Positions 47,427 to 59,433 of a DNA stretch of 64,000 nt are shown here, piece after piece (within the stretch, counting starts at the first letter, position 1; every line of letters starts with the position of its first letter). The stretch covers positions 1-64,000 of the forward strand of contig JAPDRN010000044.1 in assembly GCA_030247855.1 (NCBI GenBank), given 5' to 3'. The DNA is from Knufia peltigerae (Eukaryota; Ascomycota; Eurotiomycetes; Chaetothyriales; Trichomeriaceae). The notes beneath the pieces were generated by a model that was not told where the DNA came from, made no database searches, and saw nothing but the letters and a program-made list of their open reading frames with translations. A program made the translations under genes and the position numbers.

Positions 47427-50165
47427 ATGGTCCTGCCTCAGAAACGCTCTCGAGTCGCGCTGGCGTGTAATCCATGTCGAGAGCGCAAAGCTCGCTGCAA
47501 CGGTGTCAAACCAATCTGTGGGAGGTGCCAGCGGCGATGTCTGACAGAGACTGAATGCAGCTATATCCCAATTCCCGGTAGCTCCAGGAATGCGAGCCAG
47601 GAAGAGTATGTTTCTCACGGAAAACGCTTGGGCCGCAAGCTGAAACCGTTCTTTAGGTATATAACCCACCTGCATAATCGCATTCGTCGCCTCGAAAGCG
47701 AAGGGAGGTCTAAAGATCAACCCAGATCGTCAAACGGACGAGATGAGGCAACAACATACGAGGGGCAATGTCTTCCCTCACCATCAGTTCCATCCAAACC
47801 TATTGCTCGAACCGAGGATCTTCCCACATCGCCTGAATCAACGGGGCTCCGGACGATGTTGACACTCGAGACCCCTTCCTACTCGGCAGCCACAGAACAT
47901 AACGTAAATGCTGAGTCCCCGCGAAGCGATGAAGCTTCCCCTACAGCAGGCGTCGAAAGCCATCTGAGAGCGATGGGTGCCGACATATCGGGCATCCCGC
48001 CAGAGAGCCCAACAGAGTCCTTCTACGGATCTTCTTCCATAAGTTCACTCCTCGCACAAATCCATCGAATCACAGACCAAAGCAGGAAGAGTAGCCTCAG
48101 TCAAGCACATGTCCTTACCATACCCCAGCCAGCACATAGTCGTGCCGTATCAATAGGATGCCGAGACACTATGTCCGCATCCCGCATCCGTTCTTTCTCG
48201 CTTCCACCACGACATGTTGCTGATCATCTGATCGACCTGTACTTCACTGGCGTGCATTGCTATTATCCATGGCTACATACACAGAGCTTCTTACATTCAT
48301 ACAACCAACTGTGGACACCTGGTGACGAGCAACGAGAAGATGCACATCTTCCTCGAGTAGGGCTTGGAGGCCGCAACTGTCCCAGAGCCGTCTTCTACTG
48401 CGCACTCAACACGATATTTGCATTGGGATGTGAGTTTTCGGCCTCGACCGAAGACAAATACAAGGATCTGAGCACCGGATTCATGGACCATGCATACGAC
48501 CTGCTAAGACTAGACACCCTTGATGATGCTGATCTATCTGGAGTTCAGACTCTTTTGCTTCTAGCTACTCATCTGCAAAGGACCCAGTATCCCATGAGGT
48601 GCTGGATAGTCATTGGAATTGCTCTTCGAATTGCTCAGGAAATTGGATTGGAGTGCACTCTTAACAATTCGCACCTTTCTTCGCTCGAGGTTGAGATGAG
48701 GCGTCGGACATGGCATGGCTGTATGCTTCTAGATGCGTGGGTGTCTCTTTCAGTCAGGATTACTTTTGATATTAACTTGTCACAGCCTTGTGAGTATGAC
48801 TTTGGGACGTGTGCCGACGCCTCGCCCGGAGTTCAAGGTCCCCCTCTTCTTGCCGATCGATGACAAGTTTCTCTCGGCCTCCTCTGCAAGAAGTACTCAG
48901 CCGGATGGTATATTCTCCCGGTCAGCATTTGCTGTCGAGAATGTCAAGTTGGGAGAGATAATTTGCCAAGTCCTGAAGAAGATATATGGTGGACGTCGAG
49001 CAAACCACTCCGCCGATGATCTTACGGCCACTTTGCTGAGTTTTGATTCCATTCTGCAACTCGAGTCATCTATTTACGGATTTGAAAGAACCATCCCACC
49101 CGAACTGAAGGGTGCCTGGAGTCTGGGCGGCGATCATACGGAAGATGCTGATGCTCGGATCTTGCAATGTCAAAGCTTTGTGCTTCGTGCTCGGTAAGAA
49201 GGACTCTTCCTTGACATGATTAACCTATTTAGACGCTAATTACAGTTACAATGAGTAGTATTCTACACACGAAATTATTGATCTATAGGCCAGCATTTTG
49301 CGACTTCTGCAGGTCCAGTCCTGTCACGGAGCGGCGAGAAGACAGTGGCAATAGCTACATTTCTGTGCAAAACGATGAACGATCCGACACAATTTCAACC
49401 TCCTTCAAAGCTCGGTGTGCCACGGCTTGTCTCGAAAATGCATGCAAAATTGTGGAGTTACTCAATGAAGCCTGGCCAAAGGGTCTCTTTGGCGCTTGGT
49501 GGTACGGTGTATTCTGTACGTGTATCTAGTTGGCGGTCGCTGCTGCTCCGCTCTCTCTTCAACGAGTTTCTTCTGATTTCTCCAGATCTTGTGACAGGAT
49601 CCATGATATTGATCTTATCGGAGCTGAACTCTACAATGCAGGCAGAGATTGGTCCCCGTAGAATCGACGAGATATGGAAAAAGTCCCAAGACACGTTGAA
49701 ATTCCTGAGTCGGAAACACCCCGAGGCTAGCCAATGTGCGACGGCCTTAAAAATCATCAGGAGAAAGGCCCTCCATCCAAAAGAAAGTCAGTGATTCCTC
49801 ATATCCCAGCCTATCATTTGTTACTAATTGAAACGTACCCATCATCAGAGGCTGGAGTCGCACGGAACAGAGCAGCAAACCTATATCCACAAGGGCCCCT
49901 GCAACTTCAGATCGCTGATCTGGAACTGGCGGGAATGAACGAAGCCAGGCCTGGCGTTCACTTCGAAGACTTGCTCCAGCCTCCAGAACTCCATAACTTG
50001 TTTGACGCAACGCAGAGAGTACACCCACAGATGGACTCCATGGGAGGCACAATTGGGATTTTTTCAGAAAGTAGTCCTCCATTTTCTTTGGATGCCTTCG
50101 ACATCCCAGAAGCGATGTGGAGTGCATTTGATCTTGATTTTTCTATGCCAGGATTTCTAAAATGA
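47427..50165 (+). CDS. Zn2Cys6 transcription factor with fungal_trans domain (six exons)
   Basis: The exons are 47,427-47,605, 47,657-48,736, 48,786-49,193, 49,256-49,515, 49,586-49,786 and 49,849-50,165, giving 814 residues with consistent phases. The Zn2Cys6 motif uses Cys 14, 17, 24, 31, 34 and 44 (CNPCRERKARC). After the first intron comes YITHLHNRIRRLESE, a short coiled coil. A Ser/Pro-rich linker follows, then the fungal_trans domain: DLYFTGVHCYYPWLHTQSF, MRRRTWHGCMLLDA/LVSMTLGR, KLLIYRPAF. The first intron (51 nt) keeps the frame, so its retention is also possible, but its splice sites and the joined sequence favour removal. The acceptor at 49,255 lacks a good pyrimidine tract and is the weakest call. 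Target genes are probably among its neighbours. Confidence 0.82.
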
Positions 50166-50270
50166 AGATGAATTTGCAGCTATAACTGATATGTAGTTCC
50201 TAGCAAACATGACAGTGCCATTATATTGCGACAACACAGATCACCTAGAAGGATAATTTCGTCGCCCTTT

Positions 50271-52297
50271 TCAAACGTCAAAAATTTTTCCAGGATTCAT
50301 TAAACAGCTTGGGTCAAAAGTCTGCTTAATTGATCTCATTAATTTCAATGGACCCTCCCCTAGCTCGATTTCAAGAAAGGACTTTTTCCCGATACCGACT
50401 CCATGTTCTCCCTAAGATGTCCAATTTGTTAGCATGAAGTCCTCAATTTTGAAAGGGTTGAGACGAACAGTGCACGTTCCATCCATATCAATCGCATTTT
50501 CAACCATATCATGAACGCATTTCTCGACTTTGGCTTTCTCATCCTCACCGTCAAACAGAATCGTCTCATGGAAATTGCCATCTCCCACGTGGCCGACCAT
50601 TCCCCCAAACAGACCAGTCTCGTCAAGGTCTTTCTTGCATGTTTCTTCAATCTGTTAGAAGCAGAAAGGGAATGGCTAGCATCTCTTGTGATACTCACCT
50701 ATGAGATCAGCAACTCGGGATAATGGAACCGCGACGTCTGTCGACCAAACGCCAGTCCCAGAAGTCCGTAGGCTAAGCATACTCCAGAGAGCTTCTTTCC
50801 GTGCAGACCACAATTGTTTCTGTGACTTCTCGTCTTTCGAGAATTGGAAGTCACTTCCACCATGGTCCTTGATGATTTTGCTCACTTCAGCAATACTCTC
50901 CTTGACAATGCCTTCAGACCCGGCAAATTTGAAGAAGAGGGTTGGAGCTTCTTCCCACAACCGATCCGTGTTGCCAACTCTGTTGATAACACTCATTTGT
51001 ACATCGTCAAGGATCTCGACACAGTTTATTGGAATGCCTTTTCGGACAACAGCGACCGCAGCCTGAGCCGCAGACCGCATAGATTGGAACGAAACCACAG
51101 CTACTGCTGTTGCCTCTGGTACTGGAGCCAGTTTCAGAGTGATTTCGGTAACGATACCCAGCGTCCCTTCAGAGCCGACAAATAGCCCATTGAGATTGTA
51201 ACCAGCGGAAGACTTCCTGAACCAGGGGGTCAATATAAGTTGCGCAAAGCAGATTGAGGGCTTCGCGTCCTTACCGGGGGCGACGGCGAGTCTTTACAAC
51301 GCTACCATCAGATAGAACAACCGTCAAGTTCAAGACCCAATCTCTCATGGTCCCATATCTCACCGCATTTGTACCACTACAGTTTGTTCCCACCATACCT
51401 CCGATCTGTGCAGTTGGTCCAGGGTCCATGGGAAAGAAGAGCCCGCTCTCACTGATCTTCTCGTTCAGATCCATCCAAGAAACCGCGGGCTGCACTACCA
51501 CATCCATGCTGCGATTTCTGTGTTAAAAGCTTGCCCAGGAAATCTGAACTGATACTTACTCTTCTCTATGAAGTTCCACTATTTTGTTCATGTTGACAAA
51601 ATCGATACTAAAGCCTCCATATGGCGCGGAGATGCCACCTTCGACGCTGGATCCTCCGGAGTAGGGAACTGAATAACGGTCAGATCCACCTATCGAGTCA
51701 AAAGATAGTTCAAAGTCATCCTCTTACTCAGGGGGATCCTATACATTTTGCATATCTTGACTATCTGCGCTACGGCTTCAGTGTTCGAAGGGAAGACCAC
51801 GGCAACGGGCAACCGATCTGCATTGTGGTTGGACCACTCTGAGAAGCCGTGGCTGAACAGCACCTCATCGTCGATACTAATGCTATCATTGCCTAGTCTG
51901 GCGGCTATTTCTGCAATGGCCTGCCTCATCCAATACTTTCAGTATTCTGATATCCCTTTTCATAAAAATCATCACTCACTTTTTCCATGTCTGCCTTCGC
52001 TGCGTATCTGGTTCCTGTGGCAGCGAGCTCGGATTTAGACGGCTGCCCAGTCTTCCACCACACCAGAGTAGCTAGGCCTAAAGTCAAAGCCAGTACAGAA
52101 ATGGTAGAGACTGAGGATCTCATAGCATGTGGCATTTGCTTAGTGGCATGGAAGAACCGAGAATTGGTCCTGTTTCGAGTTCCAAGTCTGTTCGAGACCC
52201 TGAGTCTCTCCTGTATAGCAGACTCCCCCTGTTGCATGGACCTGCCGAAGGGCATTTGTCTGGAAGATCTCCATGGAATTCGTATACAGCTTGCCAT
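50271..52297 (-). CDS. dld1: D-lactate dehydrogenase (cytochrome), mitochondrial (seven exons)
   Basis: The exons (minus) are 51,980-52,297, 51,728-51,920, 51,560-51,668, 51,275-51,517, 50,699-51,216, 50,469-50,644 and 50,271-50,411. Phases agree and give 565 residues. A basic leader is followed by a membrane segment (STISVLALTLGLATLVWW), as in Dld1 of the inner mitochondrial membrane. The FAD-binding part shows IPYSGGSSVEGGISAPYGG and DPGPTAQIGGMVGTNCSG. The FAD-oxidase C-terminal part shows VGHVGDGNFH and, across the last junction, GTCT/GEHGVGIGKK. The enzyme oxidises D-lactate (or a related D-2-hydroxy acid) to pyruvate, reducing cytochrome c. One intron is only 42 nt. It converges on the regulator gene with about 105 bp between stops. 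Confidence 0.92.
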
Positions 52298-52999
52298 TTT
52301 TTTATGTCTTTAAGCTGATGAATGCTATAATTTATGACAAAGGAGCTAGAAGTCAGGACCTTCGGAGAATTTTAATGATGACACTGGATGATGAACACAA
52401 CCGGCGACCATGATAATCTGAATTCGATGAGTTCCTTTTGAAGGCCAGAGTGGAGCAGACTACGAGGATAGCTCCCACCCAAGAAACATAGTCTTGCCGC
52501 GTCTCTGCTGATTGTCATCGCTGTTTGAGTGCCGGGAGCCTCCCATCGCTAGCATCCGGGATCTGGAGTCGGGAATGGCCCGGGTGATGAGATTCTGAGC
52601 GCGGGATACATCCGCCACTTGGCAAAGATAGAACAAACACCTCAAAGTCCAACACCATGACAGAAGTGCTATATGGCTCACGCATATCGTCGGCTTCCCC
52701 AGATGTGCCAAGCTCAATGGTCAGTATCTATCAAAACTTTGTCTCGGTTAACGGGGCTCGACCTGCTCCCGATCCAATCTCTCCACACACTTCTGGAGGA
52801 GGTATATCAAGCAAGTCATGATTACAACAATTACAGGAGCTCCGGTTCAGCTCTATTCTTCTCGTCTCTTCTCAGTATCATCACTAGCTAGGTTGAGCAA
52901 CAATTGAACGAACCAAACGATCGAACTGTCTCACATAGGTTGACACATCTGAGACAAATTTACAACATACCCTCACCAACCTAAGTCTACACGAGCAAA
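52298..52999. promoter_or_regulatory. divergent promoter region, D-lactate dehydrogenase and MFS permease
   Basis: 702 bp between divergent starts. Short frames inside match nothing. Shared regulation of uptake and oxidation of an organic acid would fit this arrangement. Confidence 0.45.
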
Positions 53000-54675
53000 A
53001 TGTACAATCAGAGTACTGATCACAAGCCAGAACGAGGAGATGCTCGTGAACTTGAGATTATTGGTACAAATGATGCAGAAGCTGTCCCAGAGCTTGACCA
53101 GGCCGCACAGAGCAGATTGATGCGCAAGATCGACTTGCGTTTGATTCCCATGCTCTTTATTCTCTTTCTACTAGCATTTATCGACCGGTCTGTACACATT
53201 TGGGAGCGCTCACTTTTGAAACCATGGCTCATCATCTTCTAGGGTCAATATAGGCAATGCGAAAGTGCTCGGTATCGAGAAAGAATTGGGCCTCTATGGC
53301 AACCAATTCAACATTGCGCTCTTTGTTCTTTTCGTACCCTTTGTCCTTCTGGACGCACCTTGCAACCTGATCTTACGACACGTTAAGCCGCAGCTTTGGC
53401 TAGGTCTGAACATATTCCTCTGGGGAATTGTTACCATTGGGCAAGGCTTTTGCAAAAGCTTTGGGAGTCTCGTAGCTTGTCGAGTGCTGCTTGGCGTCTT
53501 TGAGGCAGGATTCTATCCAGGCTGCATCTATGTCATCTCCATGTACTATCGTCGCCACCAGATGCAATTCAGGGTGAACATATTTTTTTCTGCCAGTATC
53601 CTTGCAGGGGCTTTCTCCGGACTGCTTGCATACGGCATATCATTTATGCATGGTATTGCTGGTCACTCAGGGTGGCGATGGGTTTTCATCCTTGAAGGTA
53701 AAGTTCTGAACTACCATAAGTTGTGTGACACGGTCTCAGAAACTGATCTATCTGCAGGAGCTCTCACCTCTGTAATGGCCCTTGTCAGCCTGATCGTACT
53801 CCCGGATTGGCCTGAAAAAGCATCGTTTCTCACGTCAGAGGAGCGAACTTACCTTTTGCATAGTCTTGCAGTGGATGCAGCATCAGCAACGATGAATGTG
53901 TGGACCAAGAAGACAGCTCTTTTGATCTTTGGCGACGTCAAGATTTACCTTGGGTTAGTATCCTGAGCCTCTATCAGACCGTCCCTCCTTCCATCAGTTC
54001 AAGTTCAATCAAACTGACATCCTACTTCCTAGAGCCCTAATGTACATGGGAATCGCCACCACTTCTTACTCGATTTCATTCTTCGCACCCACTGTTATTC
54101 ACCAGCTTGGGTACAGTGCAGTAAATGCCCAATTGATGACTGTCCCGGTCTTCGTTGTGGCCGCTGTCATATCAATCTCGGTTGGTTTCCTGGCAGATCA
54201 TGTAAGGCATCGTTTTGGCTTCATTATGCTGGGCTGTCTTGTGGCCACAGTCGGATATGCCATCATGCTGTCACACCATACCGTCTCTGTTGGTGGACGG
54301 TACTTTGCTTTATTTGCCATCGCGACTGGAGGCTTCATCTCCCAGCCCATTACCATTGTTTGGCTGAGCAATAACTTGGCCGGTCACTACAAACGTGCTG
54401 TAGGAAGTGCCCTGCAGATCGGACTGGGCAACGCTAGCGGCTTGATCGCCAGCAACATTTTCCTCCCCGCTGAAGCTCCCGAATATCCCGCTGGTTATGG
54501 AACTAGCTTCGGGCTTGTTTGGCTCTGTGGCGTCTCTGCCATGGCCATGTTGGTGTTGCTGTACTGCGAAAATCATAAGCGTGACAGAGGTGACAGAGAC
54601 TATAGACTTGAGTTGTCCCAGGACGAGATTCAGAATATGGGTGATCATCATCCTGCTTTCAGGTTTACCTACTAG
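53000..54675 (+). CDS. MFS permease, anion:cation symporter (allantoate/nicotinate) type (four exons)
   Basis: The exons are 53,000-53,187, 53,243-53,697, 53,758-53,953 and 54,033-54,675, giving 493 residues. The first junction restores AFIDRVNIGNAKVLGIEKEL, the hallmark of the Dal5/Tna1 (ACS) family after the first membrane segment. The loop and helix RVLLGVFEAGFYPGCIYV follow, then YSISFFAPTVIHQLGYSAVNAQ in the second half and NNLAGHYKRAVGSALQIGLGN, all typical. About 12 membrane segments can be counted. Known substrates of the family include allantoate, ureidosuccinate, nicotinate, pantothenate and small organic acids. Given its neighbours, a carboxylate such as lactate or a purine-derived acid is possible. 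Confidence 0.9.
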
Positions 54676-55984
54676 GAGGAAGAATGAAAGGAAGCCGCTC
54701 TTCGCGCCGGGCTTCGCAAGCTCGTAAGTGAAATTCCAGTCTGCGTATGTATGAGAGAGTTAACACAGCTAAAGAATTTCCAGGGGATCACAGAATCACT
54801 AGCACAGAAAGAAGTATACTGATACTACCACAACAGCGCTCTTGTCTACTTTTAATTGTATATTTTCATCGGGACACGCTATCACAAGTGAATAAAACAA
54901 AGAACAAGCAATACCACCAAATCCAAGCCAAGCACACCGTCAAGAGCACTTAGGAAACGTGCACACTTAACACCATCTTCACGAACAAGGAACTTTCTTT
55001 CCTCATGCTTTGAGTTCTGTAACTAGAGTACTTAGATAGAAAGACCTATTTAAAATGTGTTAGCACTCTATCTATTCGACTCTACCTATTCCATAGACCG
55101 TTCCTAACACTATTTCAGGTACGAGACACCTTGAATAATGAGGGGAGAGATATTCGAAGATGCTAGGAAATGTTACTAACACAATCACTAGCAGCTGCAT
55201 GTGGGGACCAACAATAACATAATGAAATAGAACGAGGCTCGATCCTCCATCGTTATCAACACTGACTCGGTAACGTTTTCTGTTGTTGAGCAAAACCATC
55301 AATGGCAGACTGCTATGATTTAGGGCGAGAGTTCTCGATATAGAGTGCAAGACAACAGAAAGCATTGTTGTGGTGAACATATTAGCGCCGCATCCGCAAA
55401 CTCACCGCGAGGAAGACTGACTTGAAGGATAAGCAATTCGAGCAACCTTGTGCTCCAATCTCTACGATACCTTTACGATGTCTATCACAATATGAACATT
55501 CCTGAATCTGGAACATGCTTTAAATTTTCAACTTCCATGAAGTCGGAACGTTGCGGAATTTAGACATCCCCAGACATGTTCTGGCTGCAGTCACTGCCTT
55601 ATTAGGGGAGTCTCGACATTGAGTTATTGCAAAATCTCGACTCTCCCGGAGGCGATGTAGATAGTAGCCACTGGCATTACTAGAACGGAGTCATCAACCT
55701 TTACCTCCATGTCCGGATCTATCGTACCTTGAATGAGAGTACGGCCTACAGCTGTATTGAAGCAGACCTCGCTTGTCGGGTGATCCCGACATAATTATAT
55801 TGCATCCTTTTACTCACGACGACTAGAACTCATGTAGCAGAAACACTGACGTGAAACAGGGTTTGACACGATTTCTTTACTTCCGCAACGTTCCCAGAAA
55901 TTTCTTCTGCTCCTTTTGATGAGCAAGGTTCTGGTCACTACCATGTGTACCTACATCCATATACATAACCCCCGAAGGTGTCGC
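54676..55984. other. intergenic, no supported gene
   Basis: 1.3 kb. A minus-strand frame of 102 codons (55,072-55,380) has a hydrophobic run (HMQLLVIVLVTFPSIFEYL) but no family resemblance and is not called. No repeat was seen. Confidence 0.4.
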
Positions 55985-56689
55985 TCAGTCGACAGTCAGA
56001 AGCTGCTCCATGAAGGCTCCAATCTGTAGCTCACGATCCACCAAATGAACCTCGAGAATCCAATGTCTCTTATTCCCCTTGGCATCGGTCTTACCCATTG
56101 ATTCCGTGTTTCCTTCGGTAATGTACAGCGTGATCTTGTCGTTGGGGATACGTTCATGCGGAAACGACCCAACGAGATGTCCGGCAATCTGACCCCCGAA
56201 TTCCCACCCAGCATTCCGTGCCTCACTGCACGCAATCTCATACAGTTGAGCCCCTGTCATGTCGGGGTCCTCGCGGTAGCGTGCCTTGACCGTGTTCCAG
56301 ACGGGATCCAGGGTGTCGCGCAGCTTCTTCTTCGCTGGATCATCGCCCAAGACGAAGGTCCGGCCAAAGTCAGCCTCCCACGCCTCAAAGACGGGGCCCA
56401 GGTCGACGAATAGAATGTCATCGGGCTGGATAATTCGGTCGGGCGGATTCTCTGCATACGGCATGAGTGTGTTGGGACCACTGCGGACAACTCGTTTGTG
56501 CCAGTGCGTCCGGACGTTGTGGCGTCGAGACCCGAGCTCGTGGATCTCGTTGCTCAAAGTCTTTTCGCTTATCCCAGGACGGATCAAGTCTCGTTCGATT
56601 TCACGGAAGAGCTCGAGGGCCATCGTCTGTGCTTCCATGAGGTGGTTTGCACGCTGCTGCTCGGTCAAGGTGGACATGTCCGCCGTCAT
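55985..56689 (-). CDS. metallopeptidase M24 (pita-bread fold) protein, single domain
   Basis: An intronless 234-codon frame. The five metal ligands of the aminopeptidase P/methionine aminopeptidase fold are visible: Asp 96 (FVDLGP), Asp 107 (EADFGRTF), His 171 (AGHLVGSFPHERI), Glu 213 (ILEVHLV) and Glu 228 (GAFMEQLL). It lacks the N-terminal creatinase domain of prolidases, so it is a short form, about the catalytic domain alone. This resembles bacterial-type Xaa-Pro or fungal uncharacterised M24 proteins. It may release proline from small peptides or cleave another amide. The substrate is not readable from the sequence. Confidence 0.88.
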   Translation of the reverse strand: MTADMSTLTEQQRANHLMEAQTMALELFREIERDLIRPGISEKTLSNEIHELGSRRHNVRTHWHKRVVRSGPNTLMPYAENPPDRIIQPDDILFVDLGPVFEAWEADFGRTFVLGDDPAKKKLRDTLDPVWNTVKARYREDPDMTGAQLYEIACSEARNAGWEFGGQIAGHLVGSFPHERIPNDKITLYITEGNTESMGKTDAKGNKRHWILEVHLVDRELQIGAFMEQLLTVD

Positions 56690-57249
56690 GGTTGCAAAGG
56701 ATATTCCTTGAGAGGGGGCTTAAGCGTATGAAAATAGCATCCAGACTTTCAAGAACAGCGTGGAATAGTGGCTTTGCTGTGAGGGCTGTGGACAAGAGAA
56801 GGTGATGGCTTGAGGAGAGGTTTGATGTTCAAGTATCTCTTCGGTAATGTTCGGGTTGAACTACCGGAATCGGAGAGCGGGGTCGAGGGGTGCAGATTGA
56901 CAGAAGATGCGACGCCACAATGCGATCCCCTGTAAATTGGAGGTGCGAGGGGAGGGAGTGTAGATATACCCAGGACACTCCCGATAGTGGATCACCAAAA
57001 CTGTACAATAAAGTCTGTCTTCGCATCATAATTGTCTACTTACTCGTGAACCCCCCTGCTTCAAAAAATGGCTGTCGTTTAAAAGGTTCCGTTCAACATT
57101 CGAGAATGCCTCGATATGTCTACTTTTTCAGTCCATGAGAAACATTCGCTGTATCAATTATACACAGATATACGTAATATGTACACACGTTATGACCGTC
57201 TCTCTCTCTATATATTGGTTCTCCTTCATCGTTCACCCGAAGCCTTCCA
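56690..57249. promoter_or_regulatory. intergenic between M24 and dioxygenase genes
   Basis: 560 bp. It contains the promoter of the minus-strand M24 gene and the 3' region of the dioxygenase gene. Nothing else recognised. Confidence 0.45.
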
Positions 57250-58368
57250 TTACGATGACGATGCGATGGGTCCTAGAGGAGGGCTACTCGCGGCCAAGTT
57301 ACACTGGCGGAACACTCGGACCTCGTTCTCCGCAAAGGCCCCGACAACAGTGTGCAAGACTCCATGGTTGTTGAACAAGACCAGGTCGCCCTCTTCCCAG
57401 TCATGCGCGTAGACGTATTTGGGAGCGATCGCGGGCCGTTGCATGTCGTGCACTATCTCGCGAACCTTTGCTAGGTCGTCGATCACGGTGCCGTCTTCCA
57501 AATGGATCTTGCGGACCACGGAAGGGTGGATCTGCAGAGCGAACCGGCCCGTTACGGGGTTCTTCCACACCATCGGAAGGATCTGAATATCGTTCTCATT
57601 CTCTATGGGAGGCAGCTCGTTGATTCGAACCTCCTTCCCTTCCGACACCATGCCCAAACCGTCCGGACGGGACTTGGTGGTCGAGATCCAGACGTACGGA
57701 TGAGGTGCGTACTCGACTTTGGACGTCAGGGCAAAGTCCTTGTGCTTAAGAGTAAGGTTGTCGAACATCTTGTACCCGGACACGAATGCGGTGGTGCCAA
57801 GGGGGACGTCGAGGACGTCGTCGGTCCCGTCGTCATACAGGACCGTCTGTCTCCTCCCGCCGGGCACCTTGACAGCCAACAGAGACGTGACGAGCGGCGG
57901 GTTGAGCTCGCCGTAAAGTGCGGCGTCAATGTGCCATCGATAGAAGCGGGTGTAATCTAAATCCTGTGCGTCCGGGATCACCGTCTTGTGGAAGGTTCGA
58001 TGGTGGGGATGTCGCAGTGTAATGTTCTTCAGGCCCTCGTACTCAGGTAAGAAACCGTTGCCGATGACCTGGACCTCGGGCTGGTGAGGGATGGTTTTGA
58101 GGTCCGGATGGAGGACGGAGCGTTTGGCATCAATCGTCTTGCCATGTCCGTATGACAAGGCTGCCGGGTCGAAGCGGCGGGTCAATTCGGCTTGGTCTTT
58201 TGGGGTGAGTTTGCCTTGTGATTTGACACAGATAACGTTGTGCGTGTAGAGGGCGTTGCGGAGGACGGTAAAGTCTTCCTCGGACATGTGTGCTGGGTCG
58301 ATATTTTGGACTAATGCTCCTAGACCCAGGTCGGAGGCGTTGATGGGTTGGACAATGATACTTGACAT
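57250..58368 (-). CDS. xanA: Fe(II)/2-oxoglutarate dioxygenase, TauD family, XanA-like
   Basis: The start is set at ATG 58,368 (MSSIIVQPINASDLGLG), because the frame upstream is unlike the family. This gives 372 residues, no intron. The facial triad is His 146 and Asp 148 (RWHIDAAL) and a distal His, probably 339 (NNHGVLHTVV). The 2-oxoglutarate-binding Arg is in EVRVFRQCN. Segments such as SYGHGKTIDAKRSVLHPDL, EVQVIGNGF and KVPGGRRQT closely resemble fungal xanthine dioxygenase XanA, which converts xanthine to uric acid in purine use. This comparison is from memory, so xanthine as substrate is likely but not certain. The gene may be a diverged subtelomeric paralogue. Confidence 0.82.
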   Translation of the reverse strand: MSSIIVQPINASDLGLGALVQNIDPAHMSEEDFTVLRNALYTHNVICVKSQGKLTPKDQAELTRRFDPAALSYGHGKTIDAKRSVLHPDLKTIPHQPEVQVIGNGFLPEYEGLKNITLRHPHHRTFHKTVIPDAQDLDYTRFYRWHIDAALYGELNPPLVTSLLAVKVPGGRRQTVLYDDGTDDVLDVPLGTTAFVSGYKMFDNLTLKHKDFALTSKVEYAPHPYVWISTTKSRPDGLGMVSEGKEVRINELPPIENENDIQILPMVWKNPVTGRFALQIHPSVVRKIHLEDGTVIDDLAKVREIVHDMQRPAIAPKYVYAHDWEEGDLVLFNNHGVLHTVVGAFAENEVRVFRQCNLAASSPPLGPIASSS

Positions 58369-59433
58369 TGTGAATGCTTCGCTGCGCTTTTCAGGTTTGT
58401 ATGGCTGTGAACTGAAGTAACCCTGTGCTTCCAAGAAGGGTGGAAGGACATGGAGGCATCTGTCTTTATAGACATTCTGCAGAGACTCTGTCATCGGACA
58501 GCCAGGCGCCTATCGCAGGAATCGCAGGCGCATGTGTTGACTTACATGTACGTAGCCGGACAACAGCTCGAACAAGGCCGTCGGAGGCTGCCATCGCAGA
58601 CGCGCTTCGCAGCGATAACCTTTACAATTTCTTCTCTGGGGGGCCTTGGCTCTTGGGTTCGTACAAAGCAAGTGGGCATGGTGAGAGGACGCGCCAGCAA
58701 GATAAAGAACTCACCTACGCAGGGACATTGCAAAGGGTTTTTTTATTGTACGAAGATCCACTCGCCGGCGAGGTCCAGCCCAAGGACTTCGGTGATCGCC
58801 GCCCGTTTACGGCATGCGAGAGCGAGAGCGAGCTTCCCTCAGCGTGTCACGTGGTTGCCTCGGATGAGTTACCAAAGACGGAAGGTGACCCTGTCTCCCT
58901 CGGCTCGTTGCCTTTTACTTGCTTTACTTTCATAGACGCCAAATCTCTTTTCTCTCTCTCCAGAGACGACCACCACCAATGGAAGACCACAACAGTGAGT
59001 TGTAAAGTCACCGGCTAAGTACAGCCTGGTGCGTCTAGTGCTTCTATAGATACGGAACTCCACAGTTGAGCGTTCTATTCTCCTTTCTGCTCACCATTAG
59101 TATGCCATAATGTTAAGGTGAAGATTGCCTCAGTCACAAGCAGAGTGACGGCCATAAACGTTATTTCGAGTGAATGAAGAGGTCGAAAGTGAAGGGCCGA
59201 GATTCTCCCTTTATTGCCTTCCCCACGACAATGCCGAGATGGAGATAGTGCGGCGATGGATCGCATGGCGTCTATCGCTCGAGGTTGAATCCTGGCGAGG
59301 CCATCTTCTAGATTTGCCAAAGAGAATAGCTGCAAGGTGAAAGGGGTTAGAGACGGAGTATAAGTTGTGACTATCAAGCCATAAGCCCATCCCTGAACAC
59401 TCTTCACGCTTCTGGAACGATCAATCTCAAGCA
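58369..59433. other. intergenic, no supported gene
   Basis: 1.07 kb. It holds the dioxygenase promoter. Long overlapping frames (up to 197 codons, 58,425-59,018) arise in GC-rich DNA and match nothing; they look like chance. Confidence 0.45.

Noticed and set aside
58425..59018. 197-codon plus-strand frame opposite the dioxygenase 5' end
   Set aside because: It begins inside the dioxygenase leader on the other strand and shows no domain; GC-rich DNA gives long chance frames.
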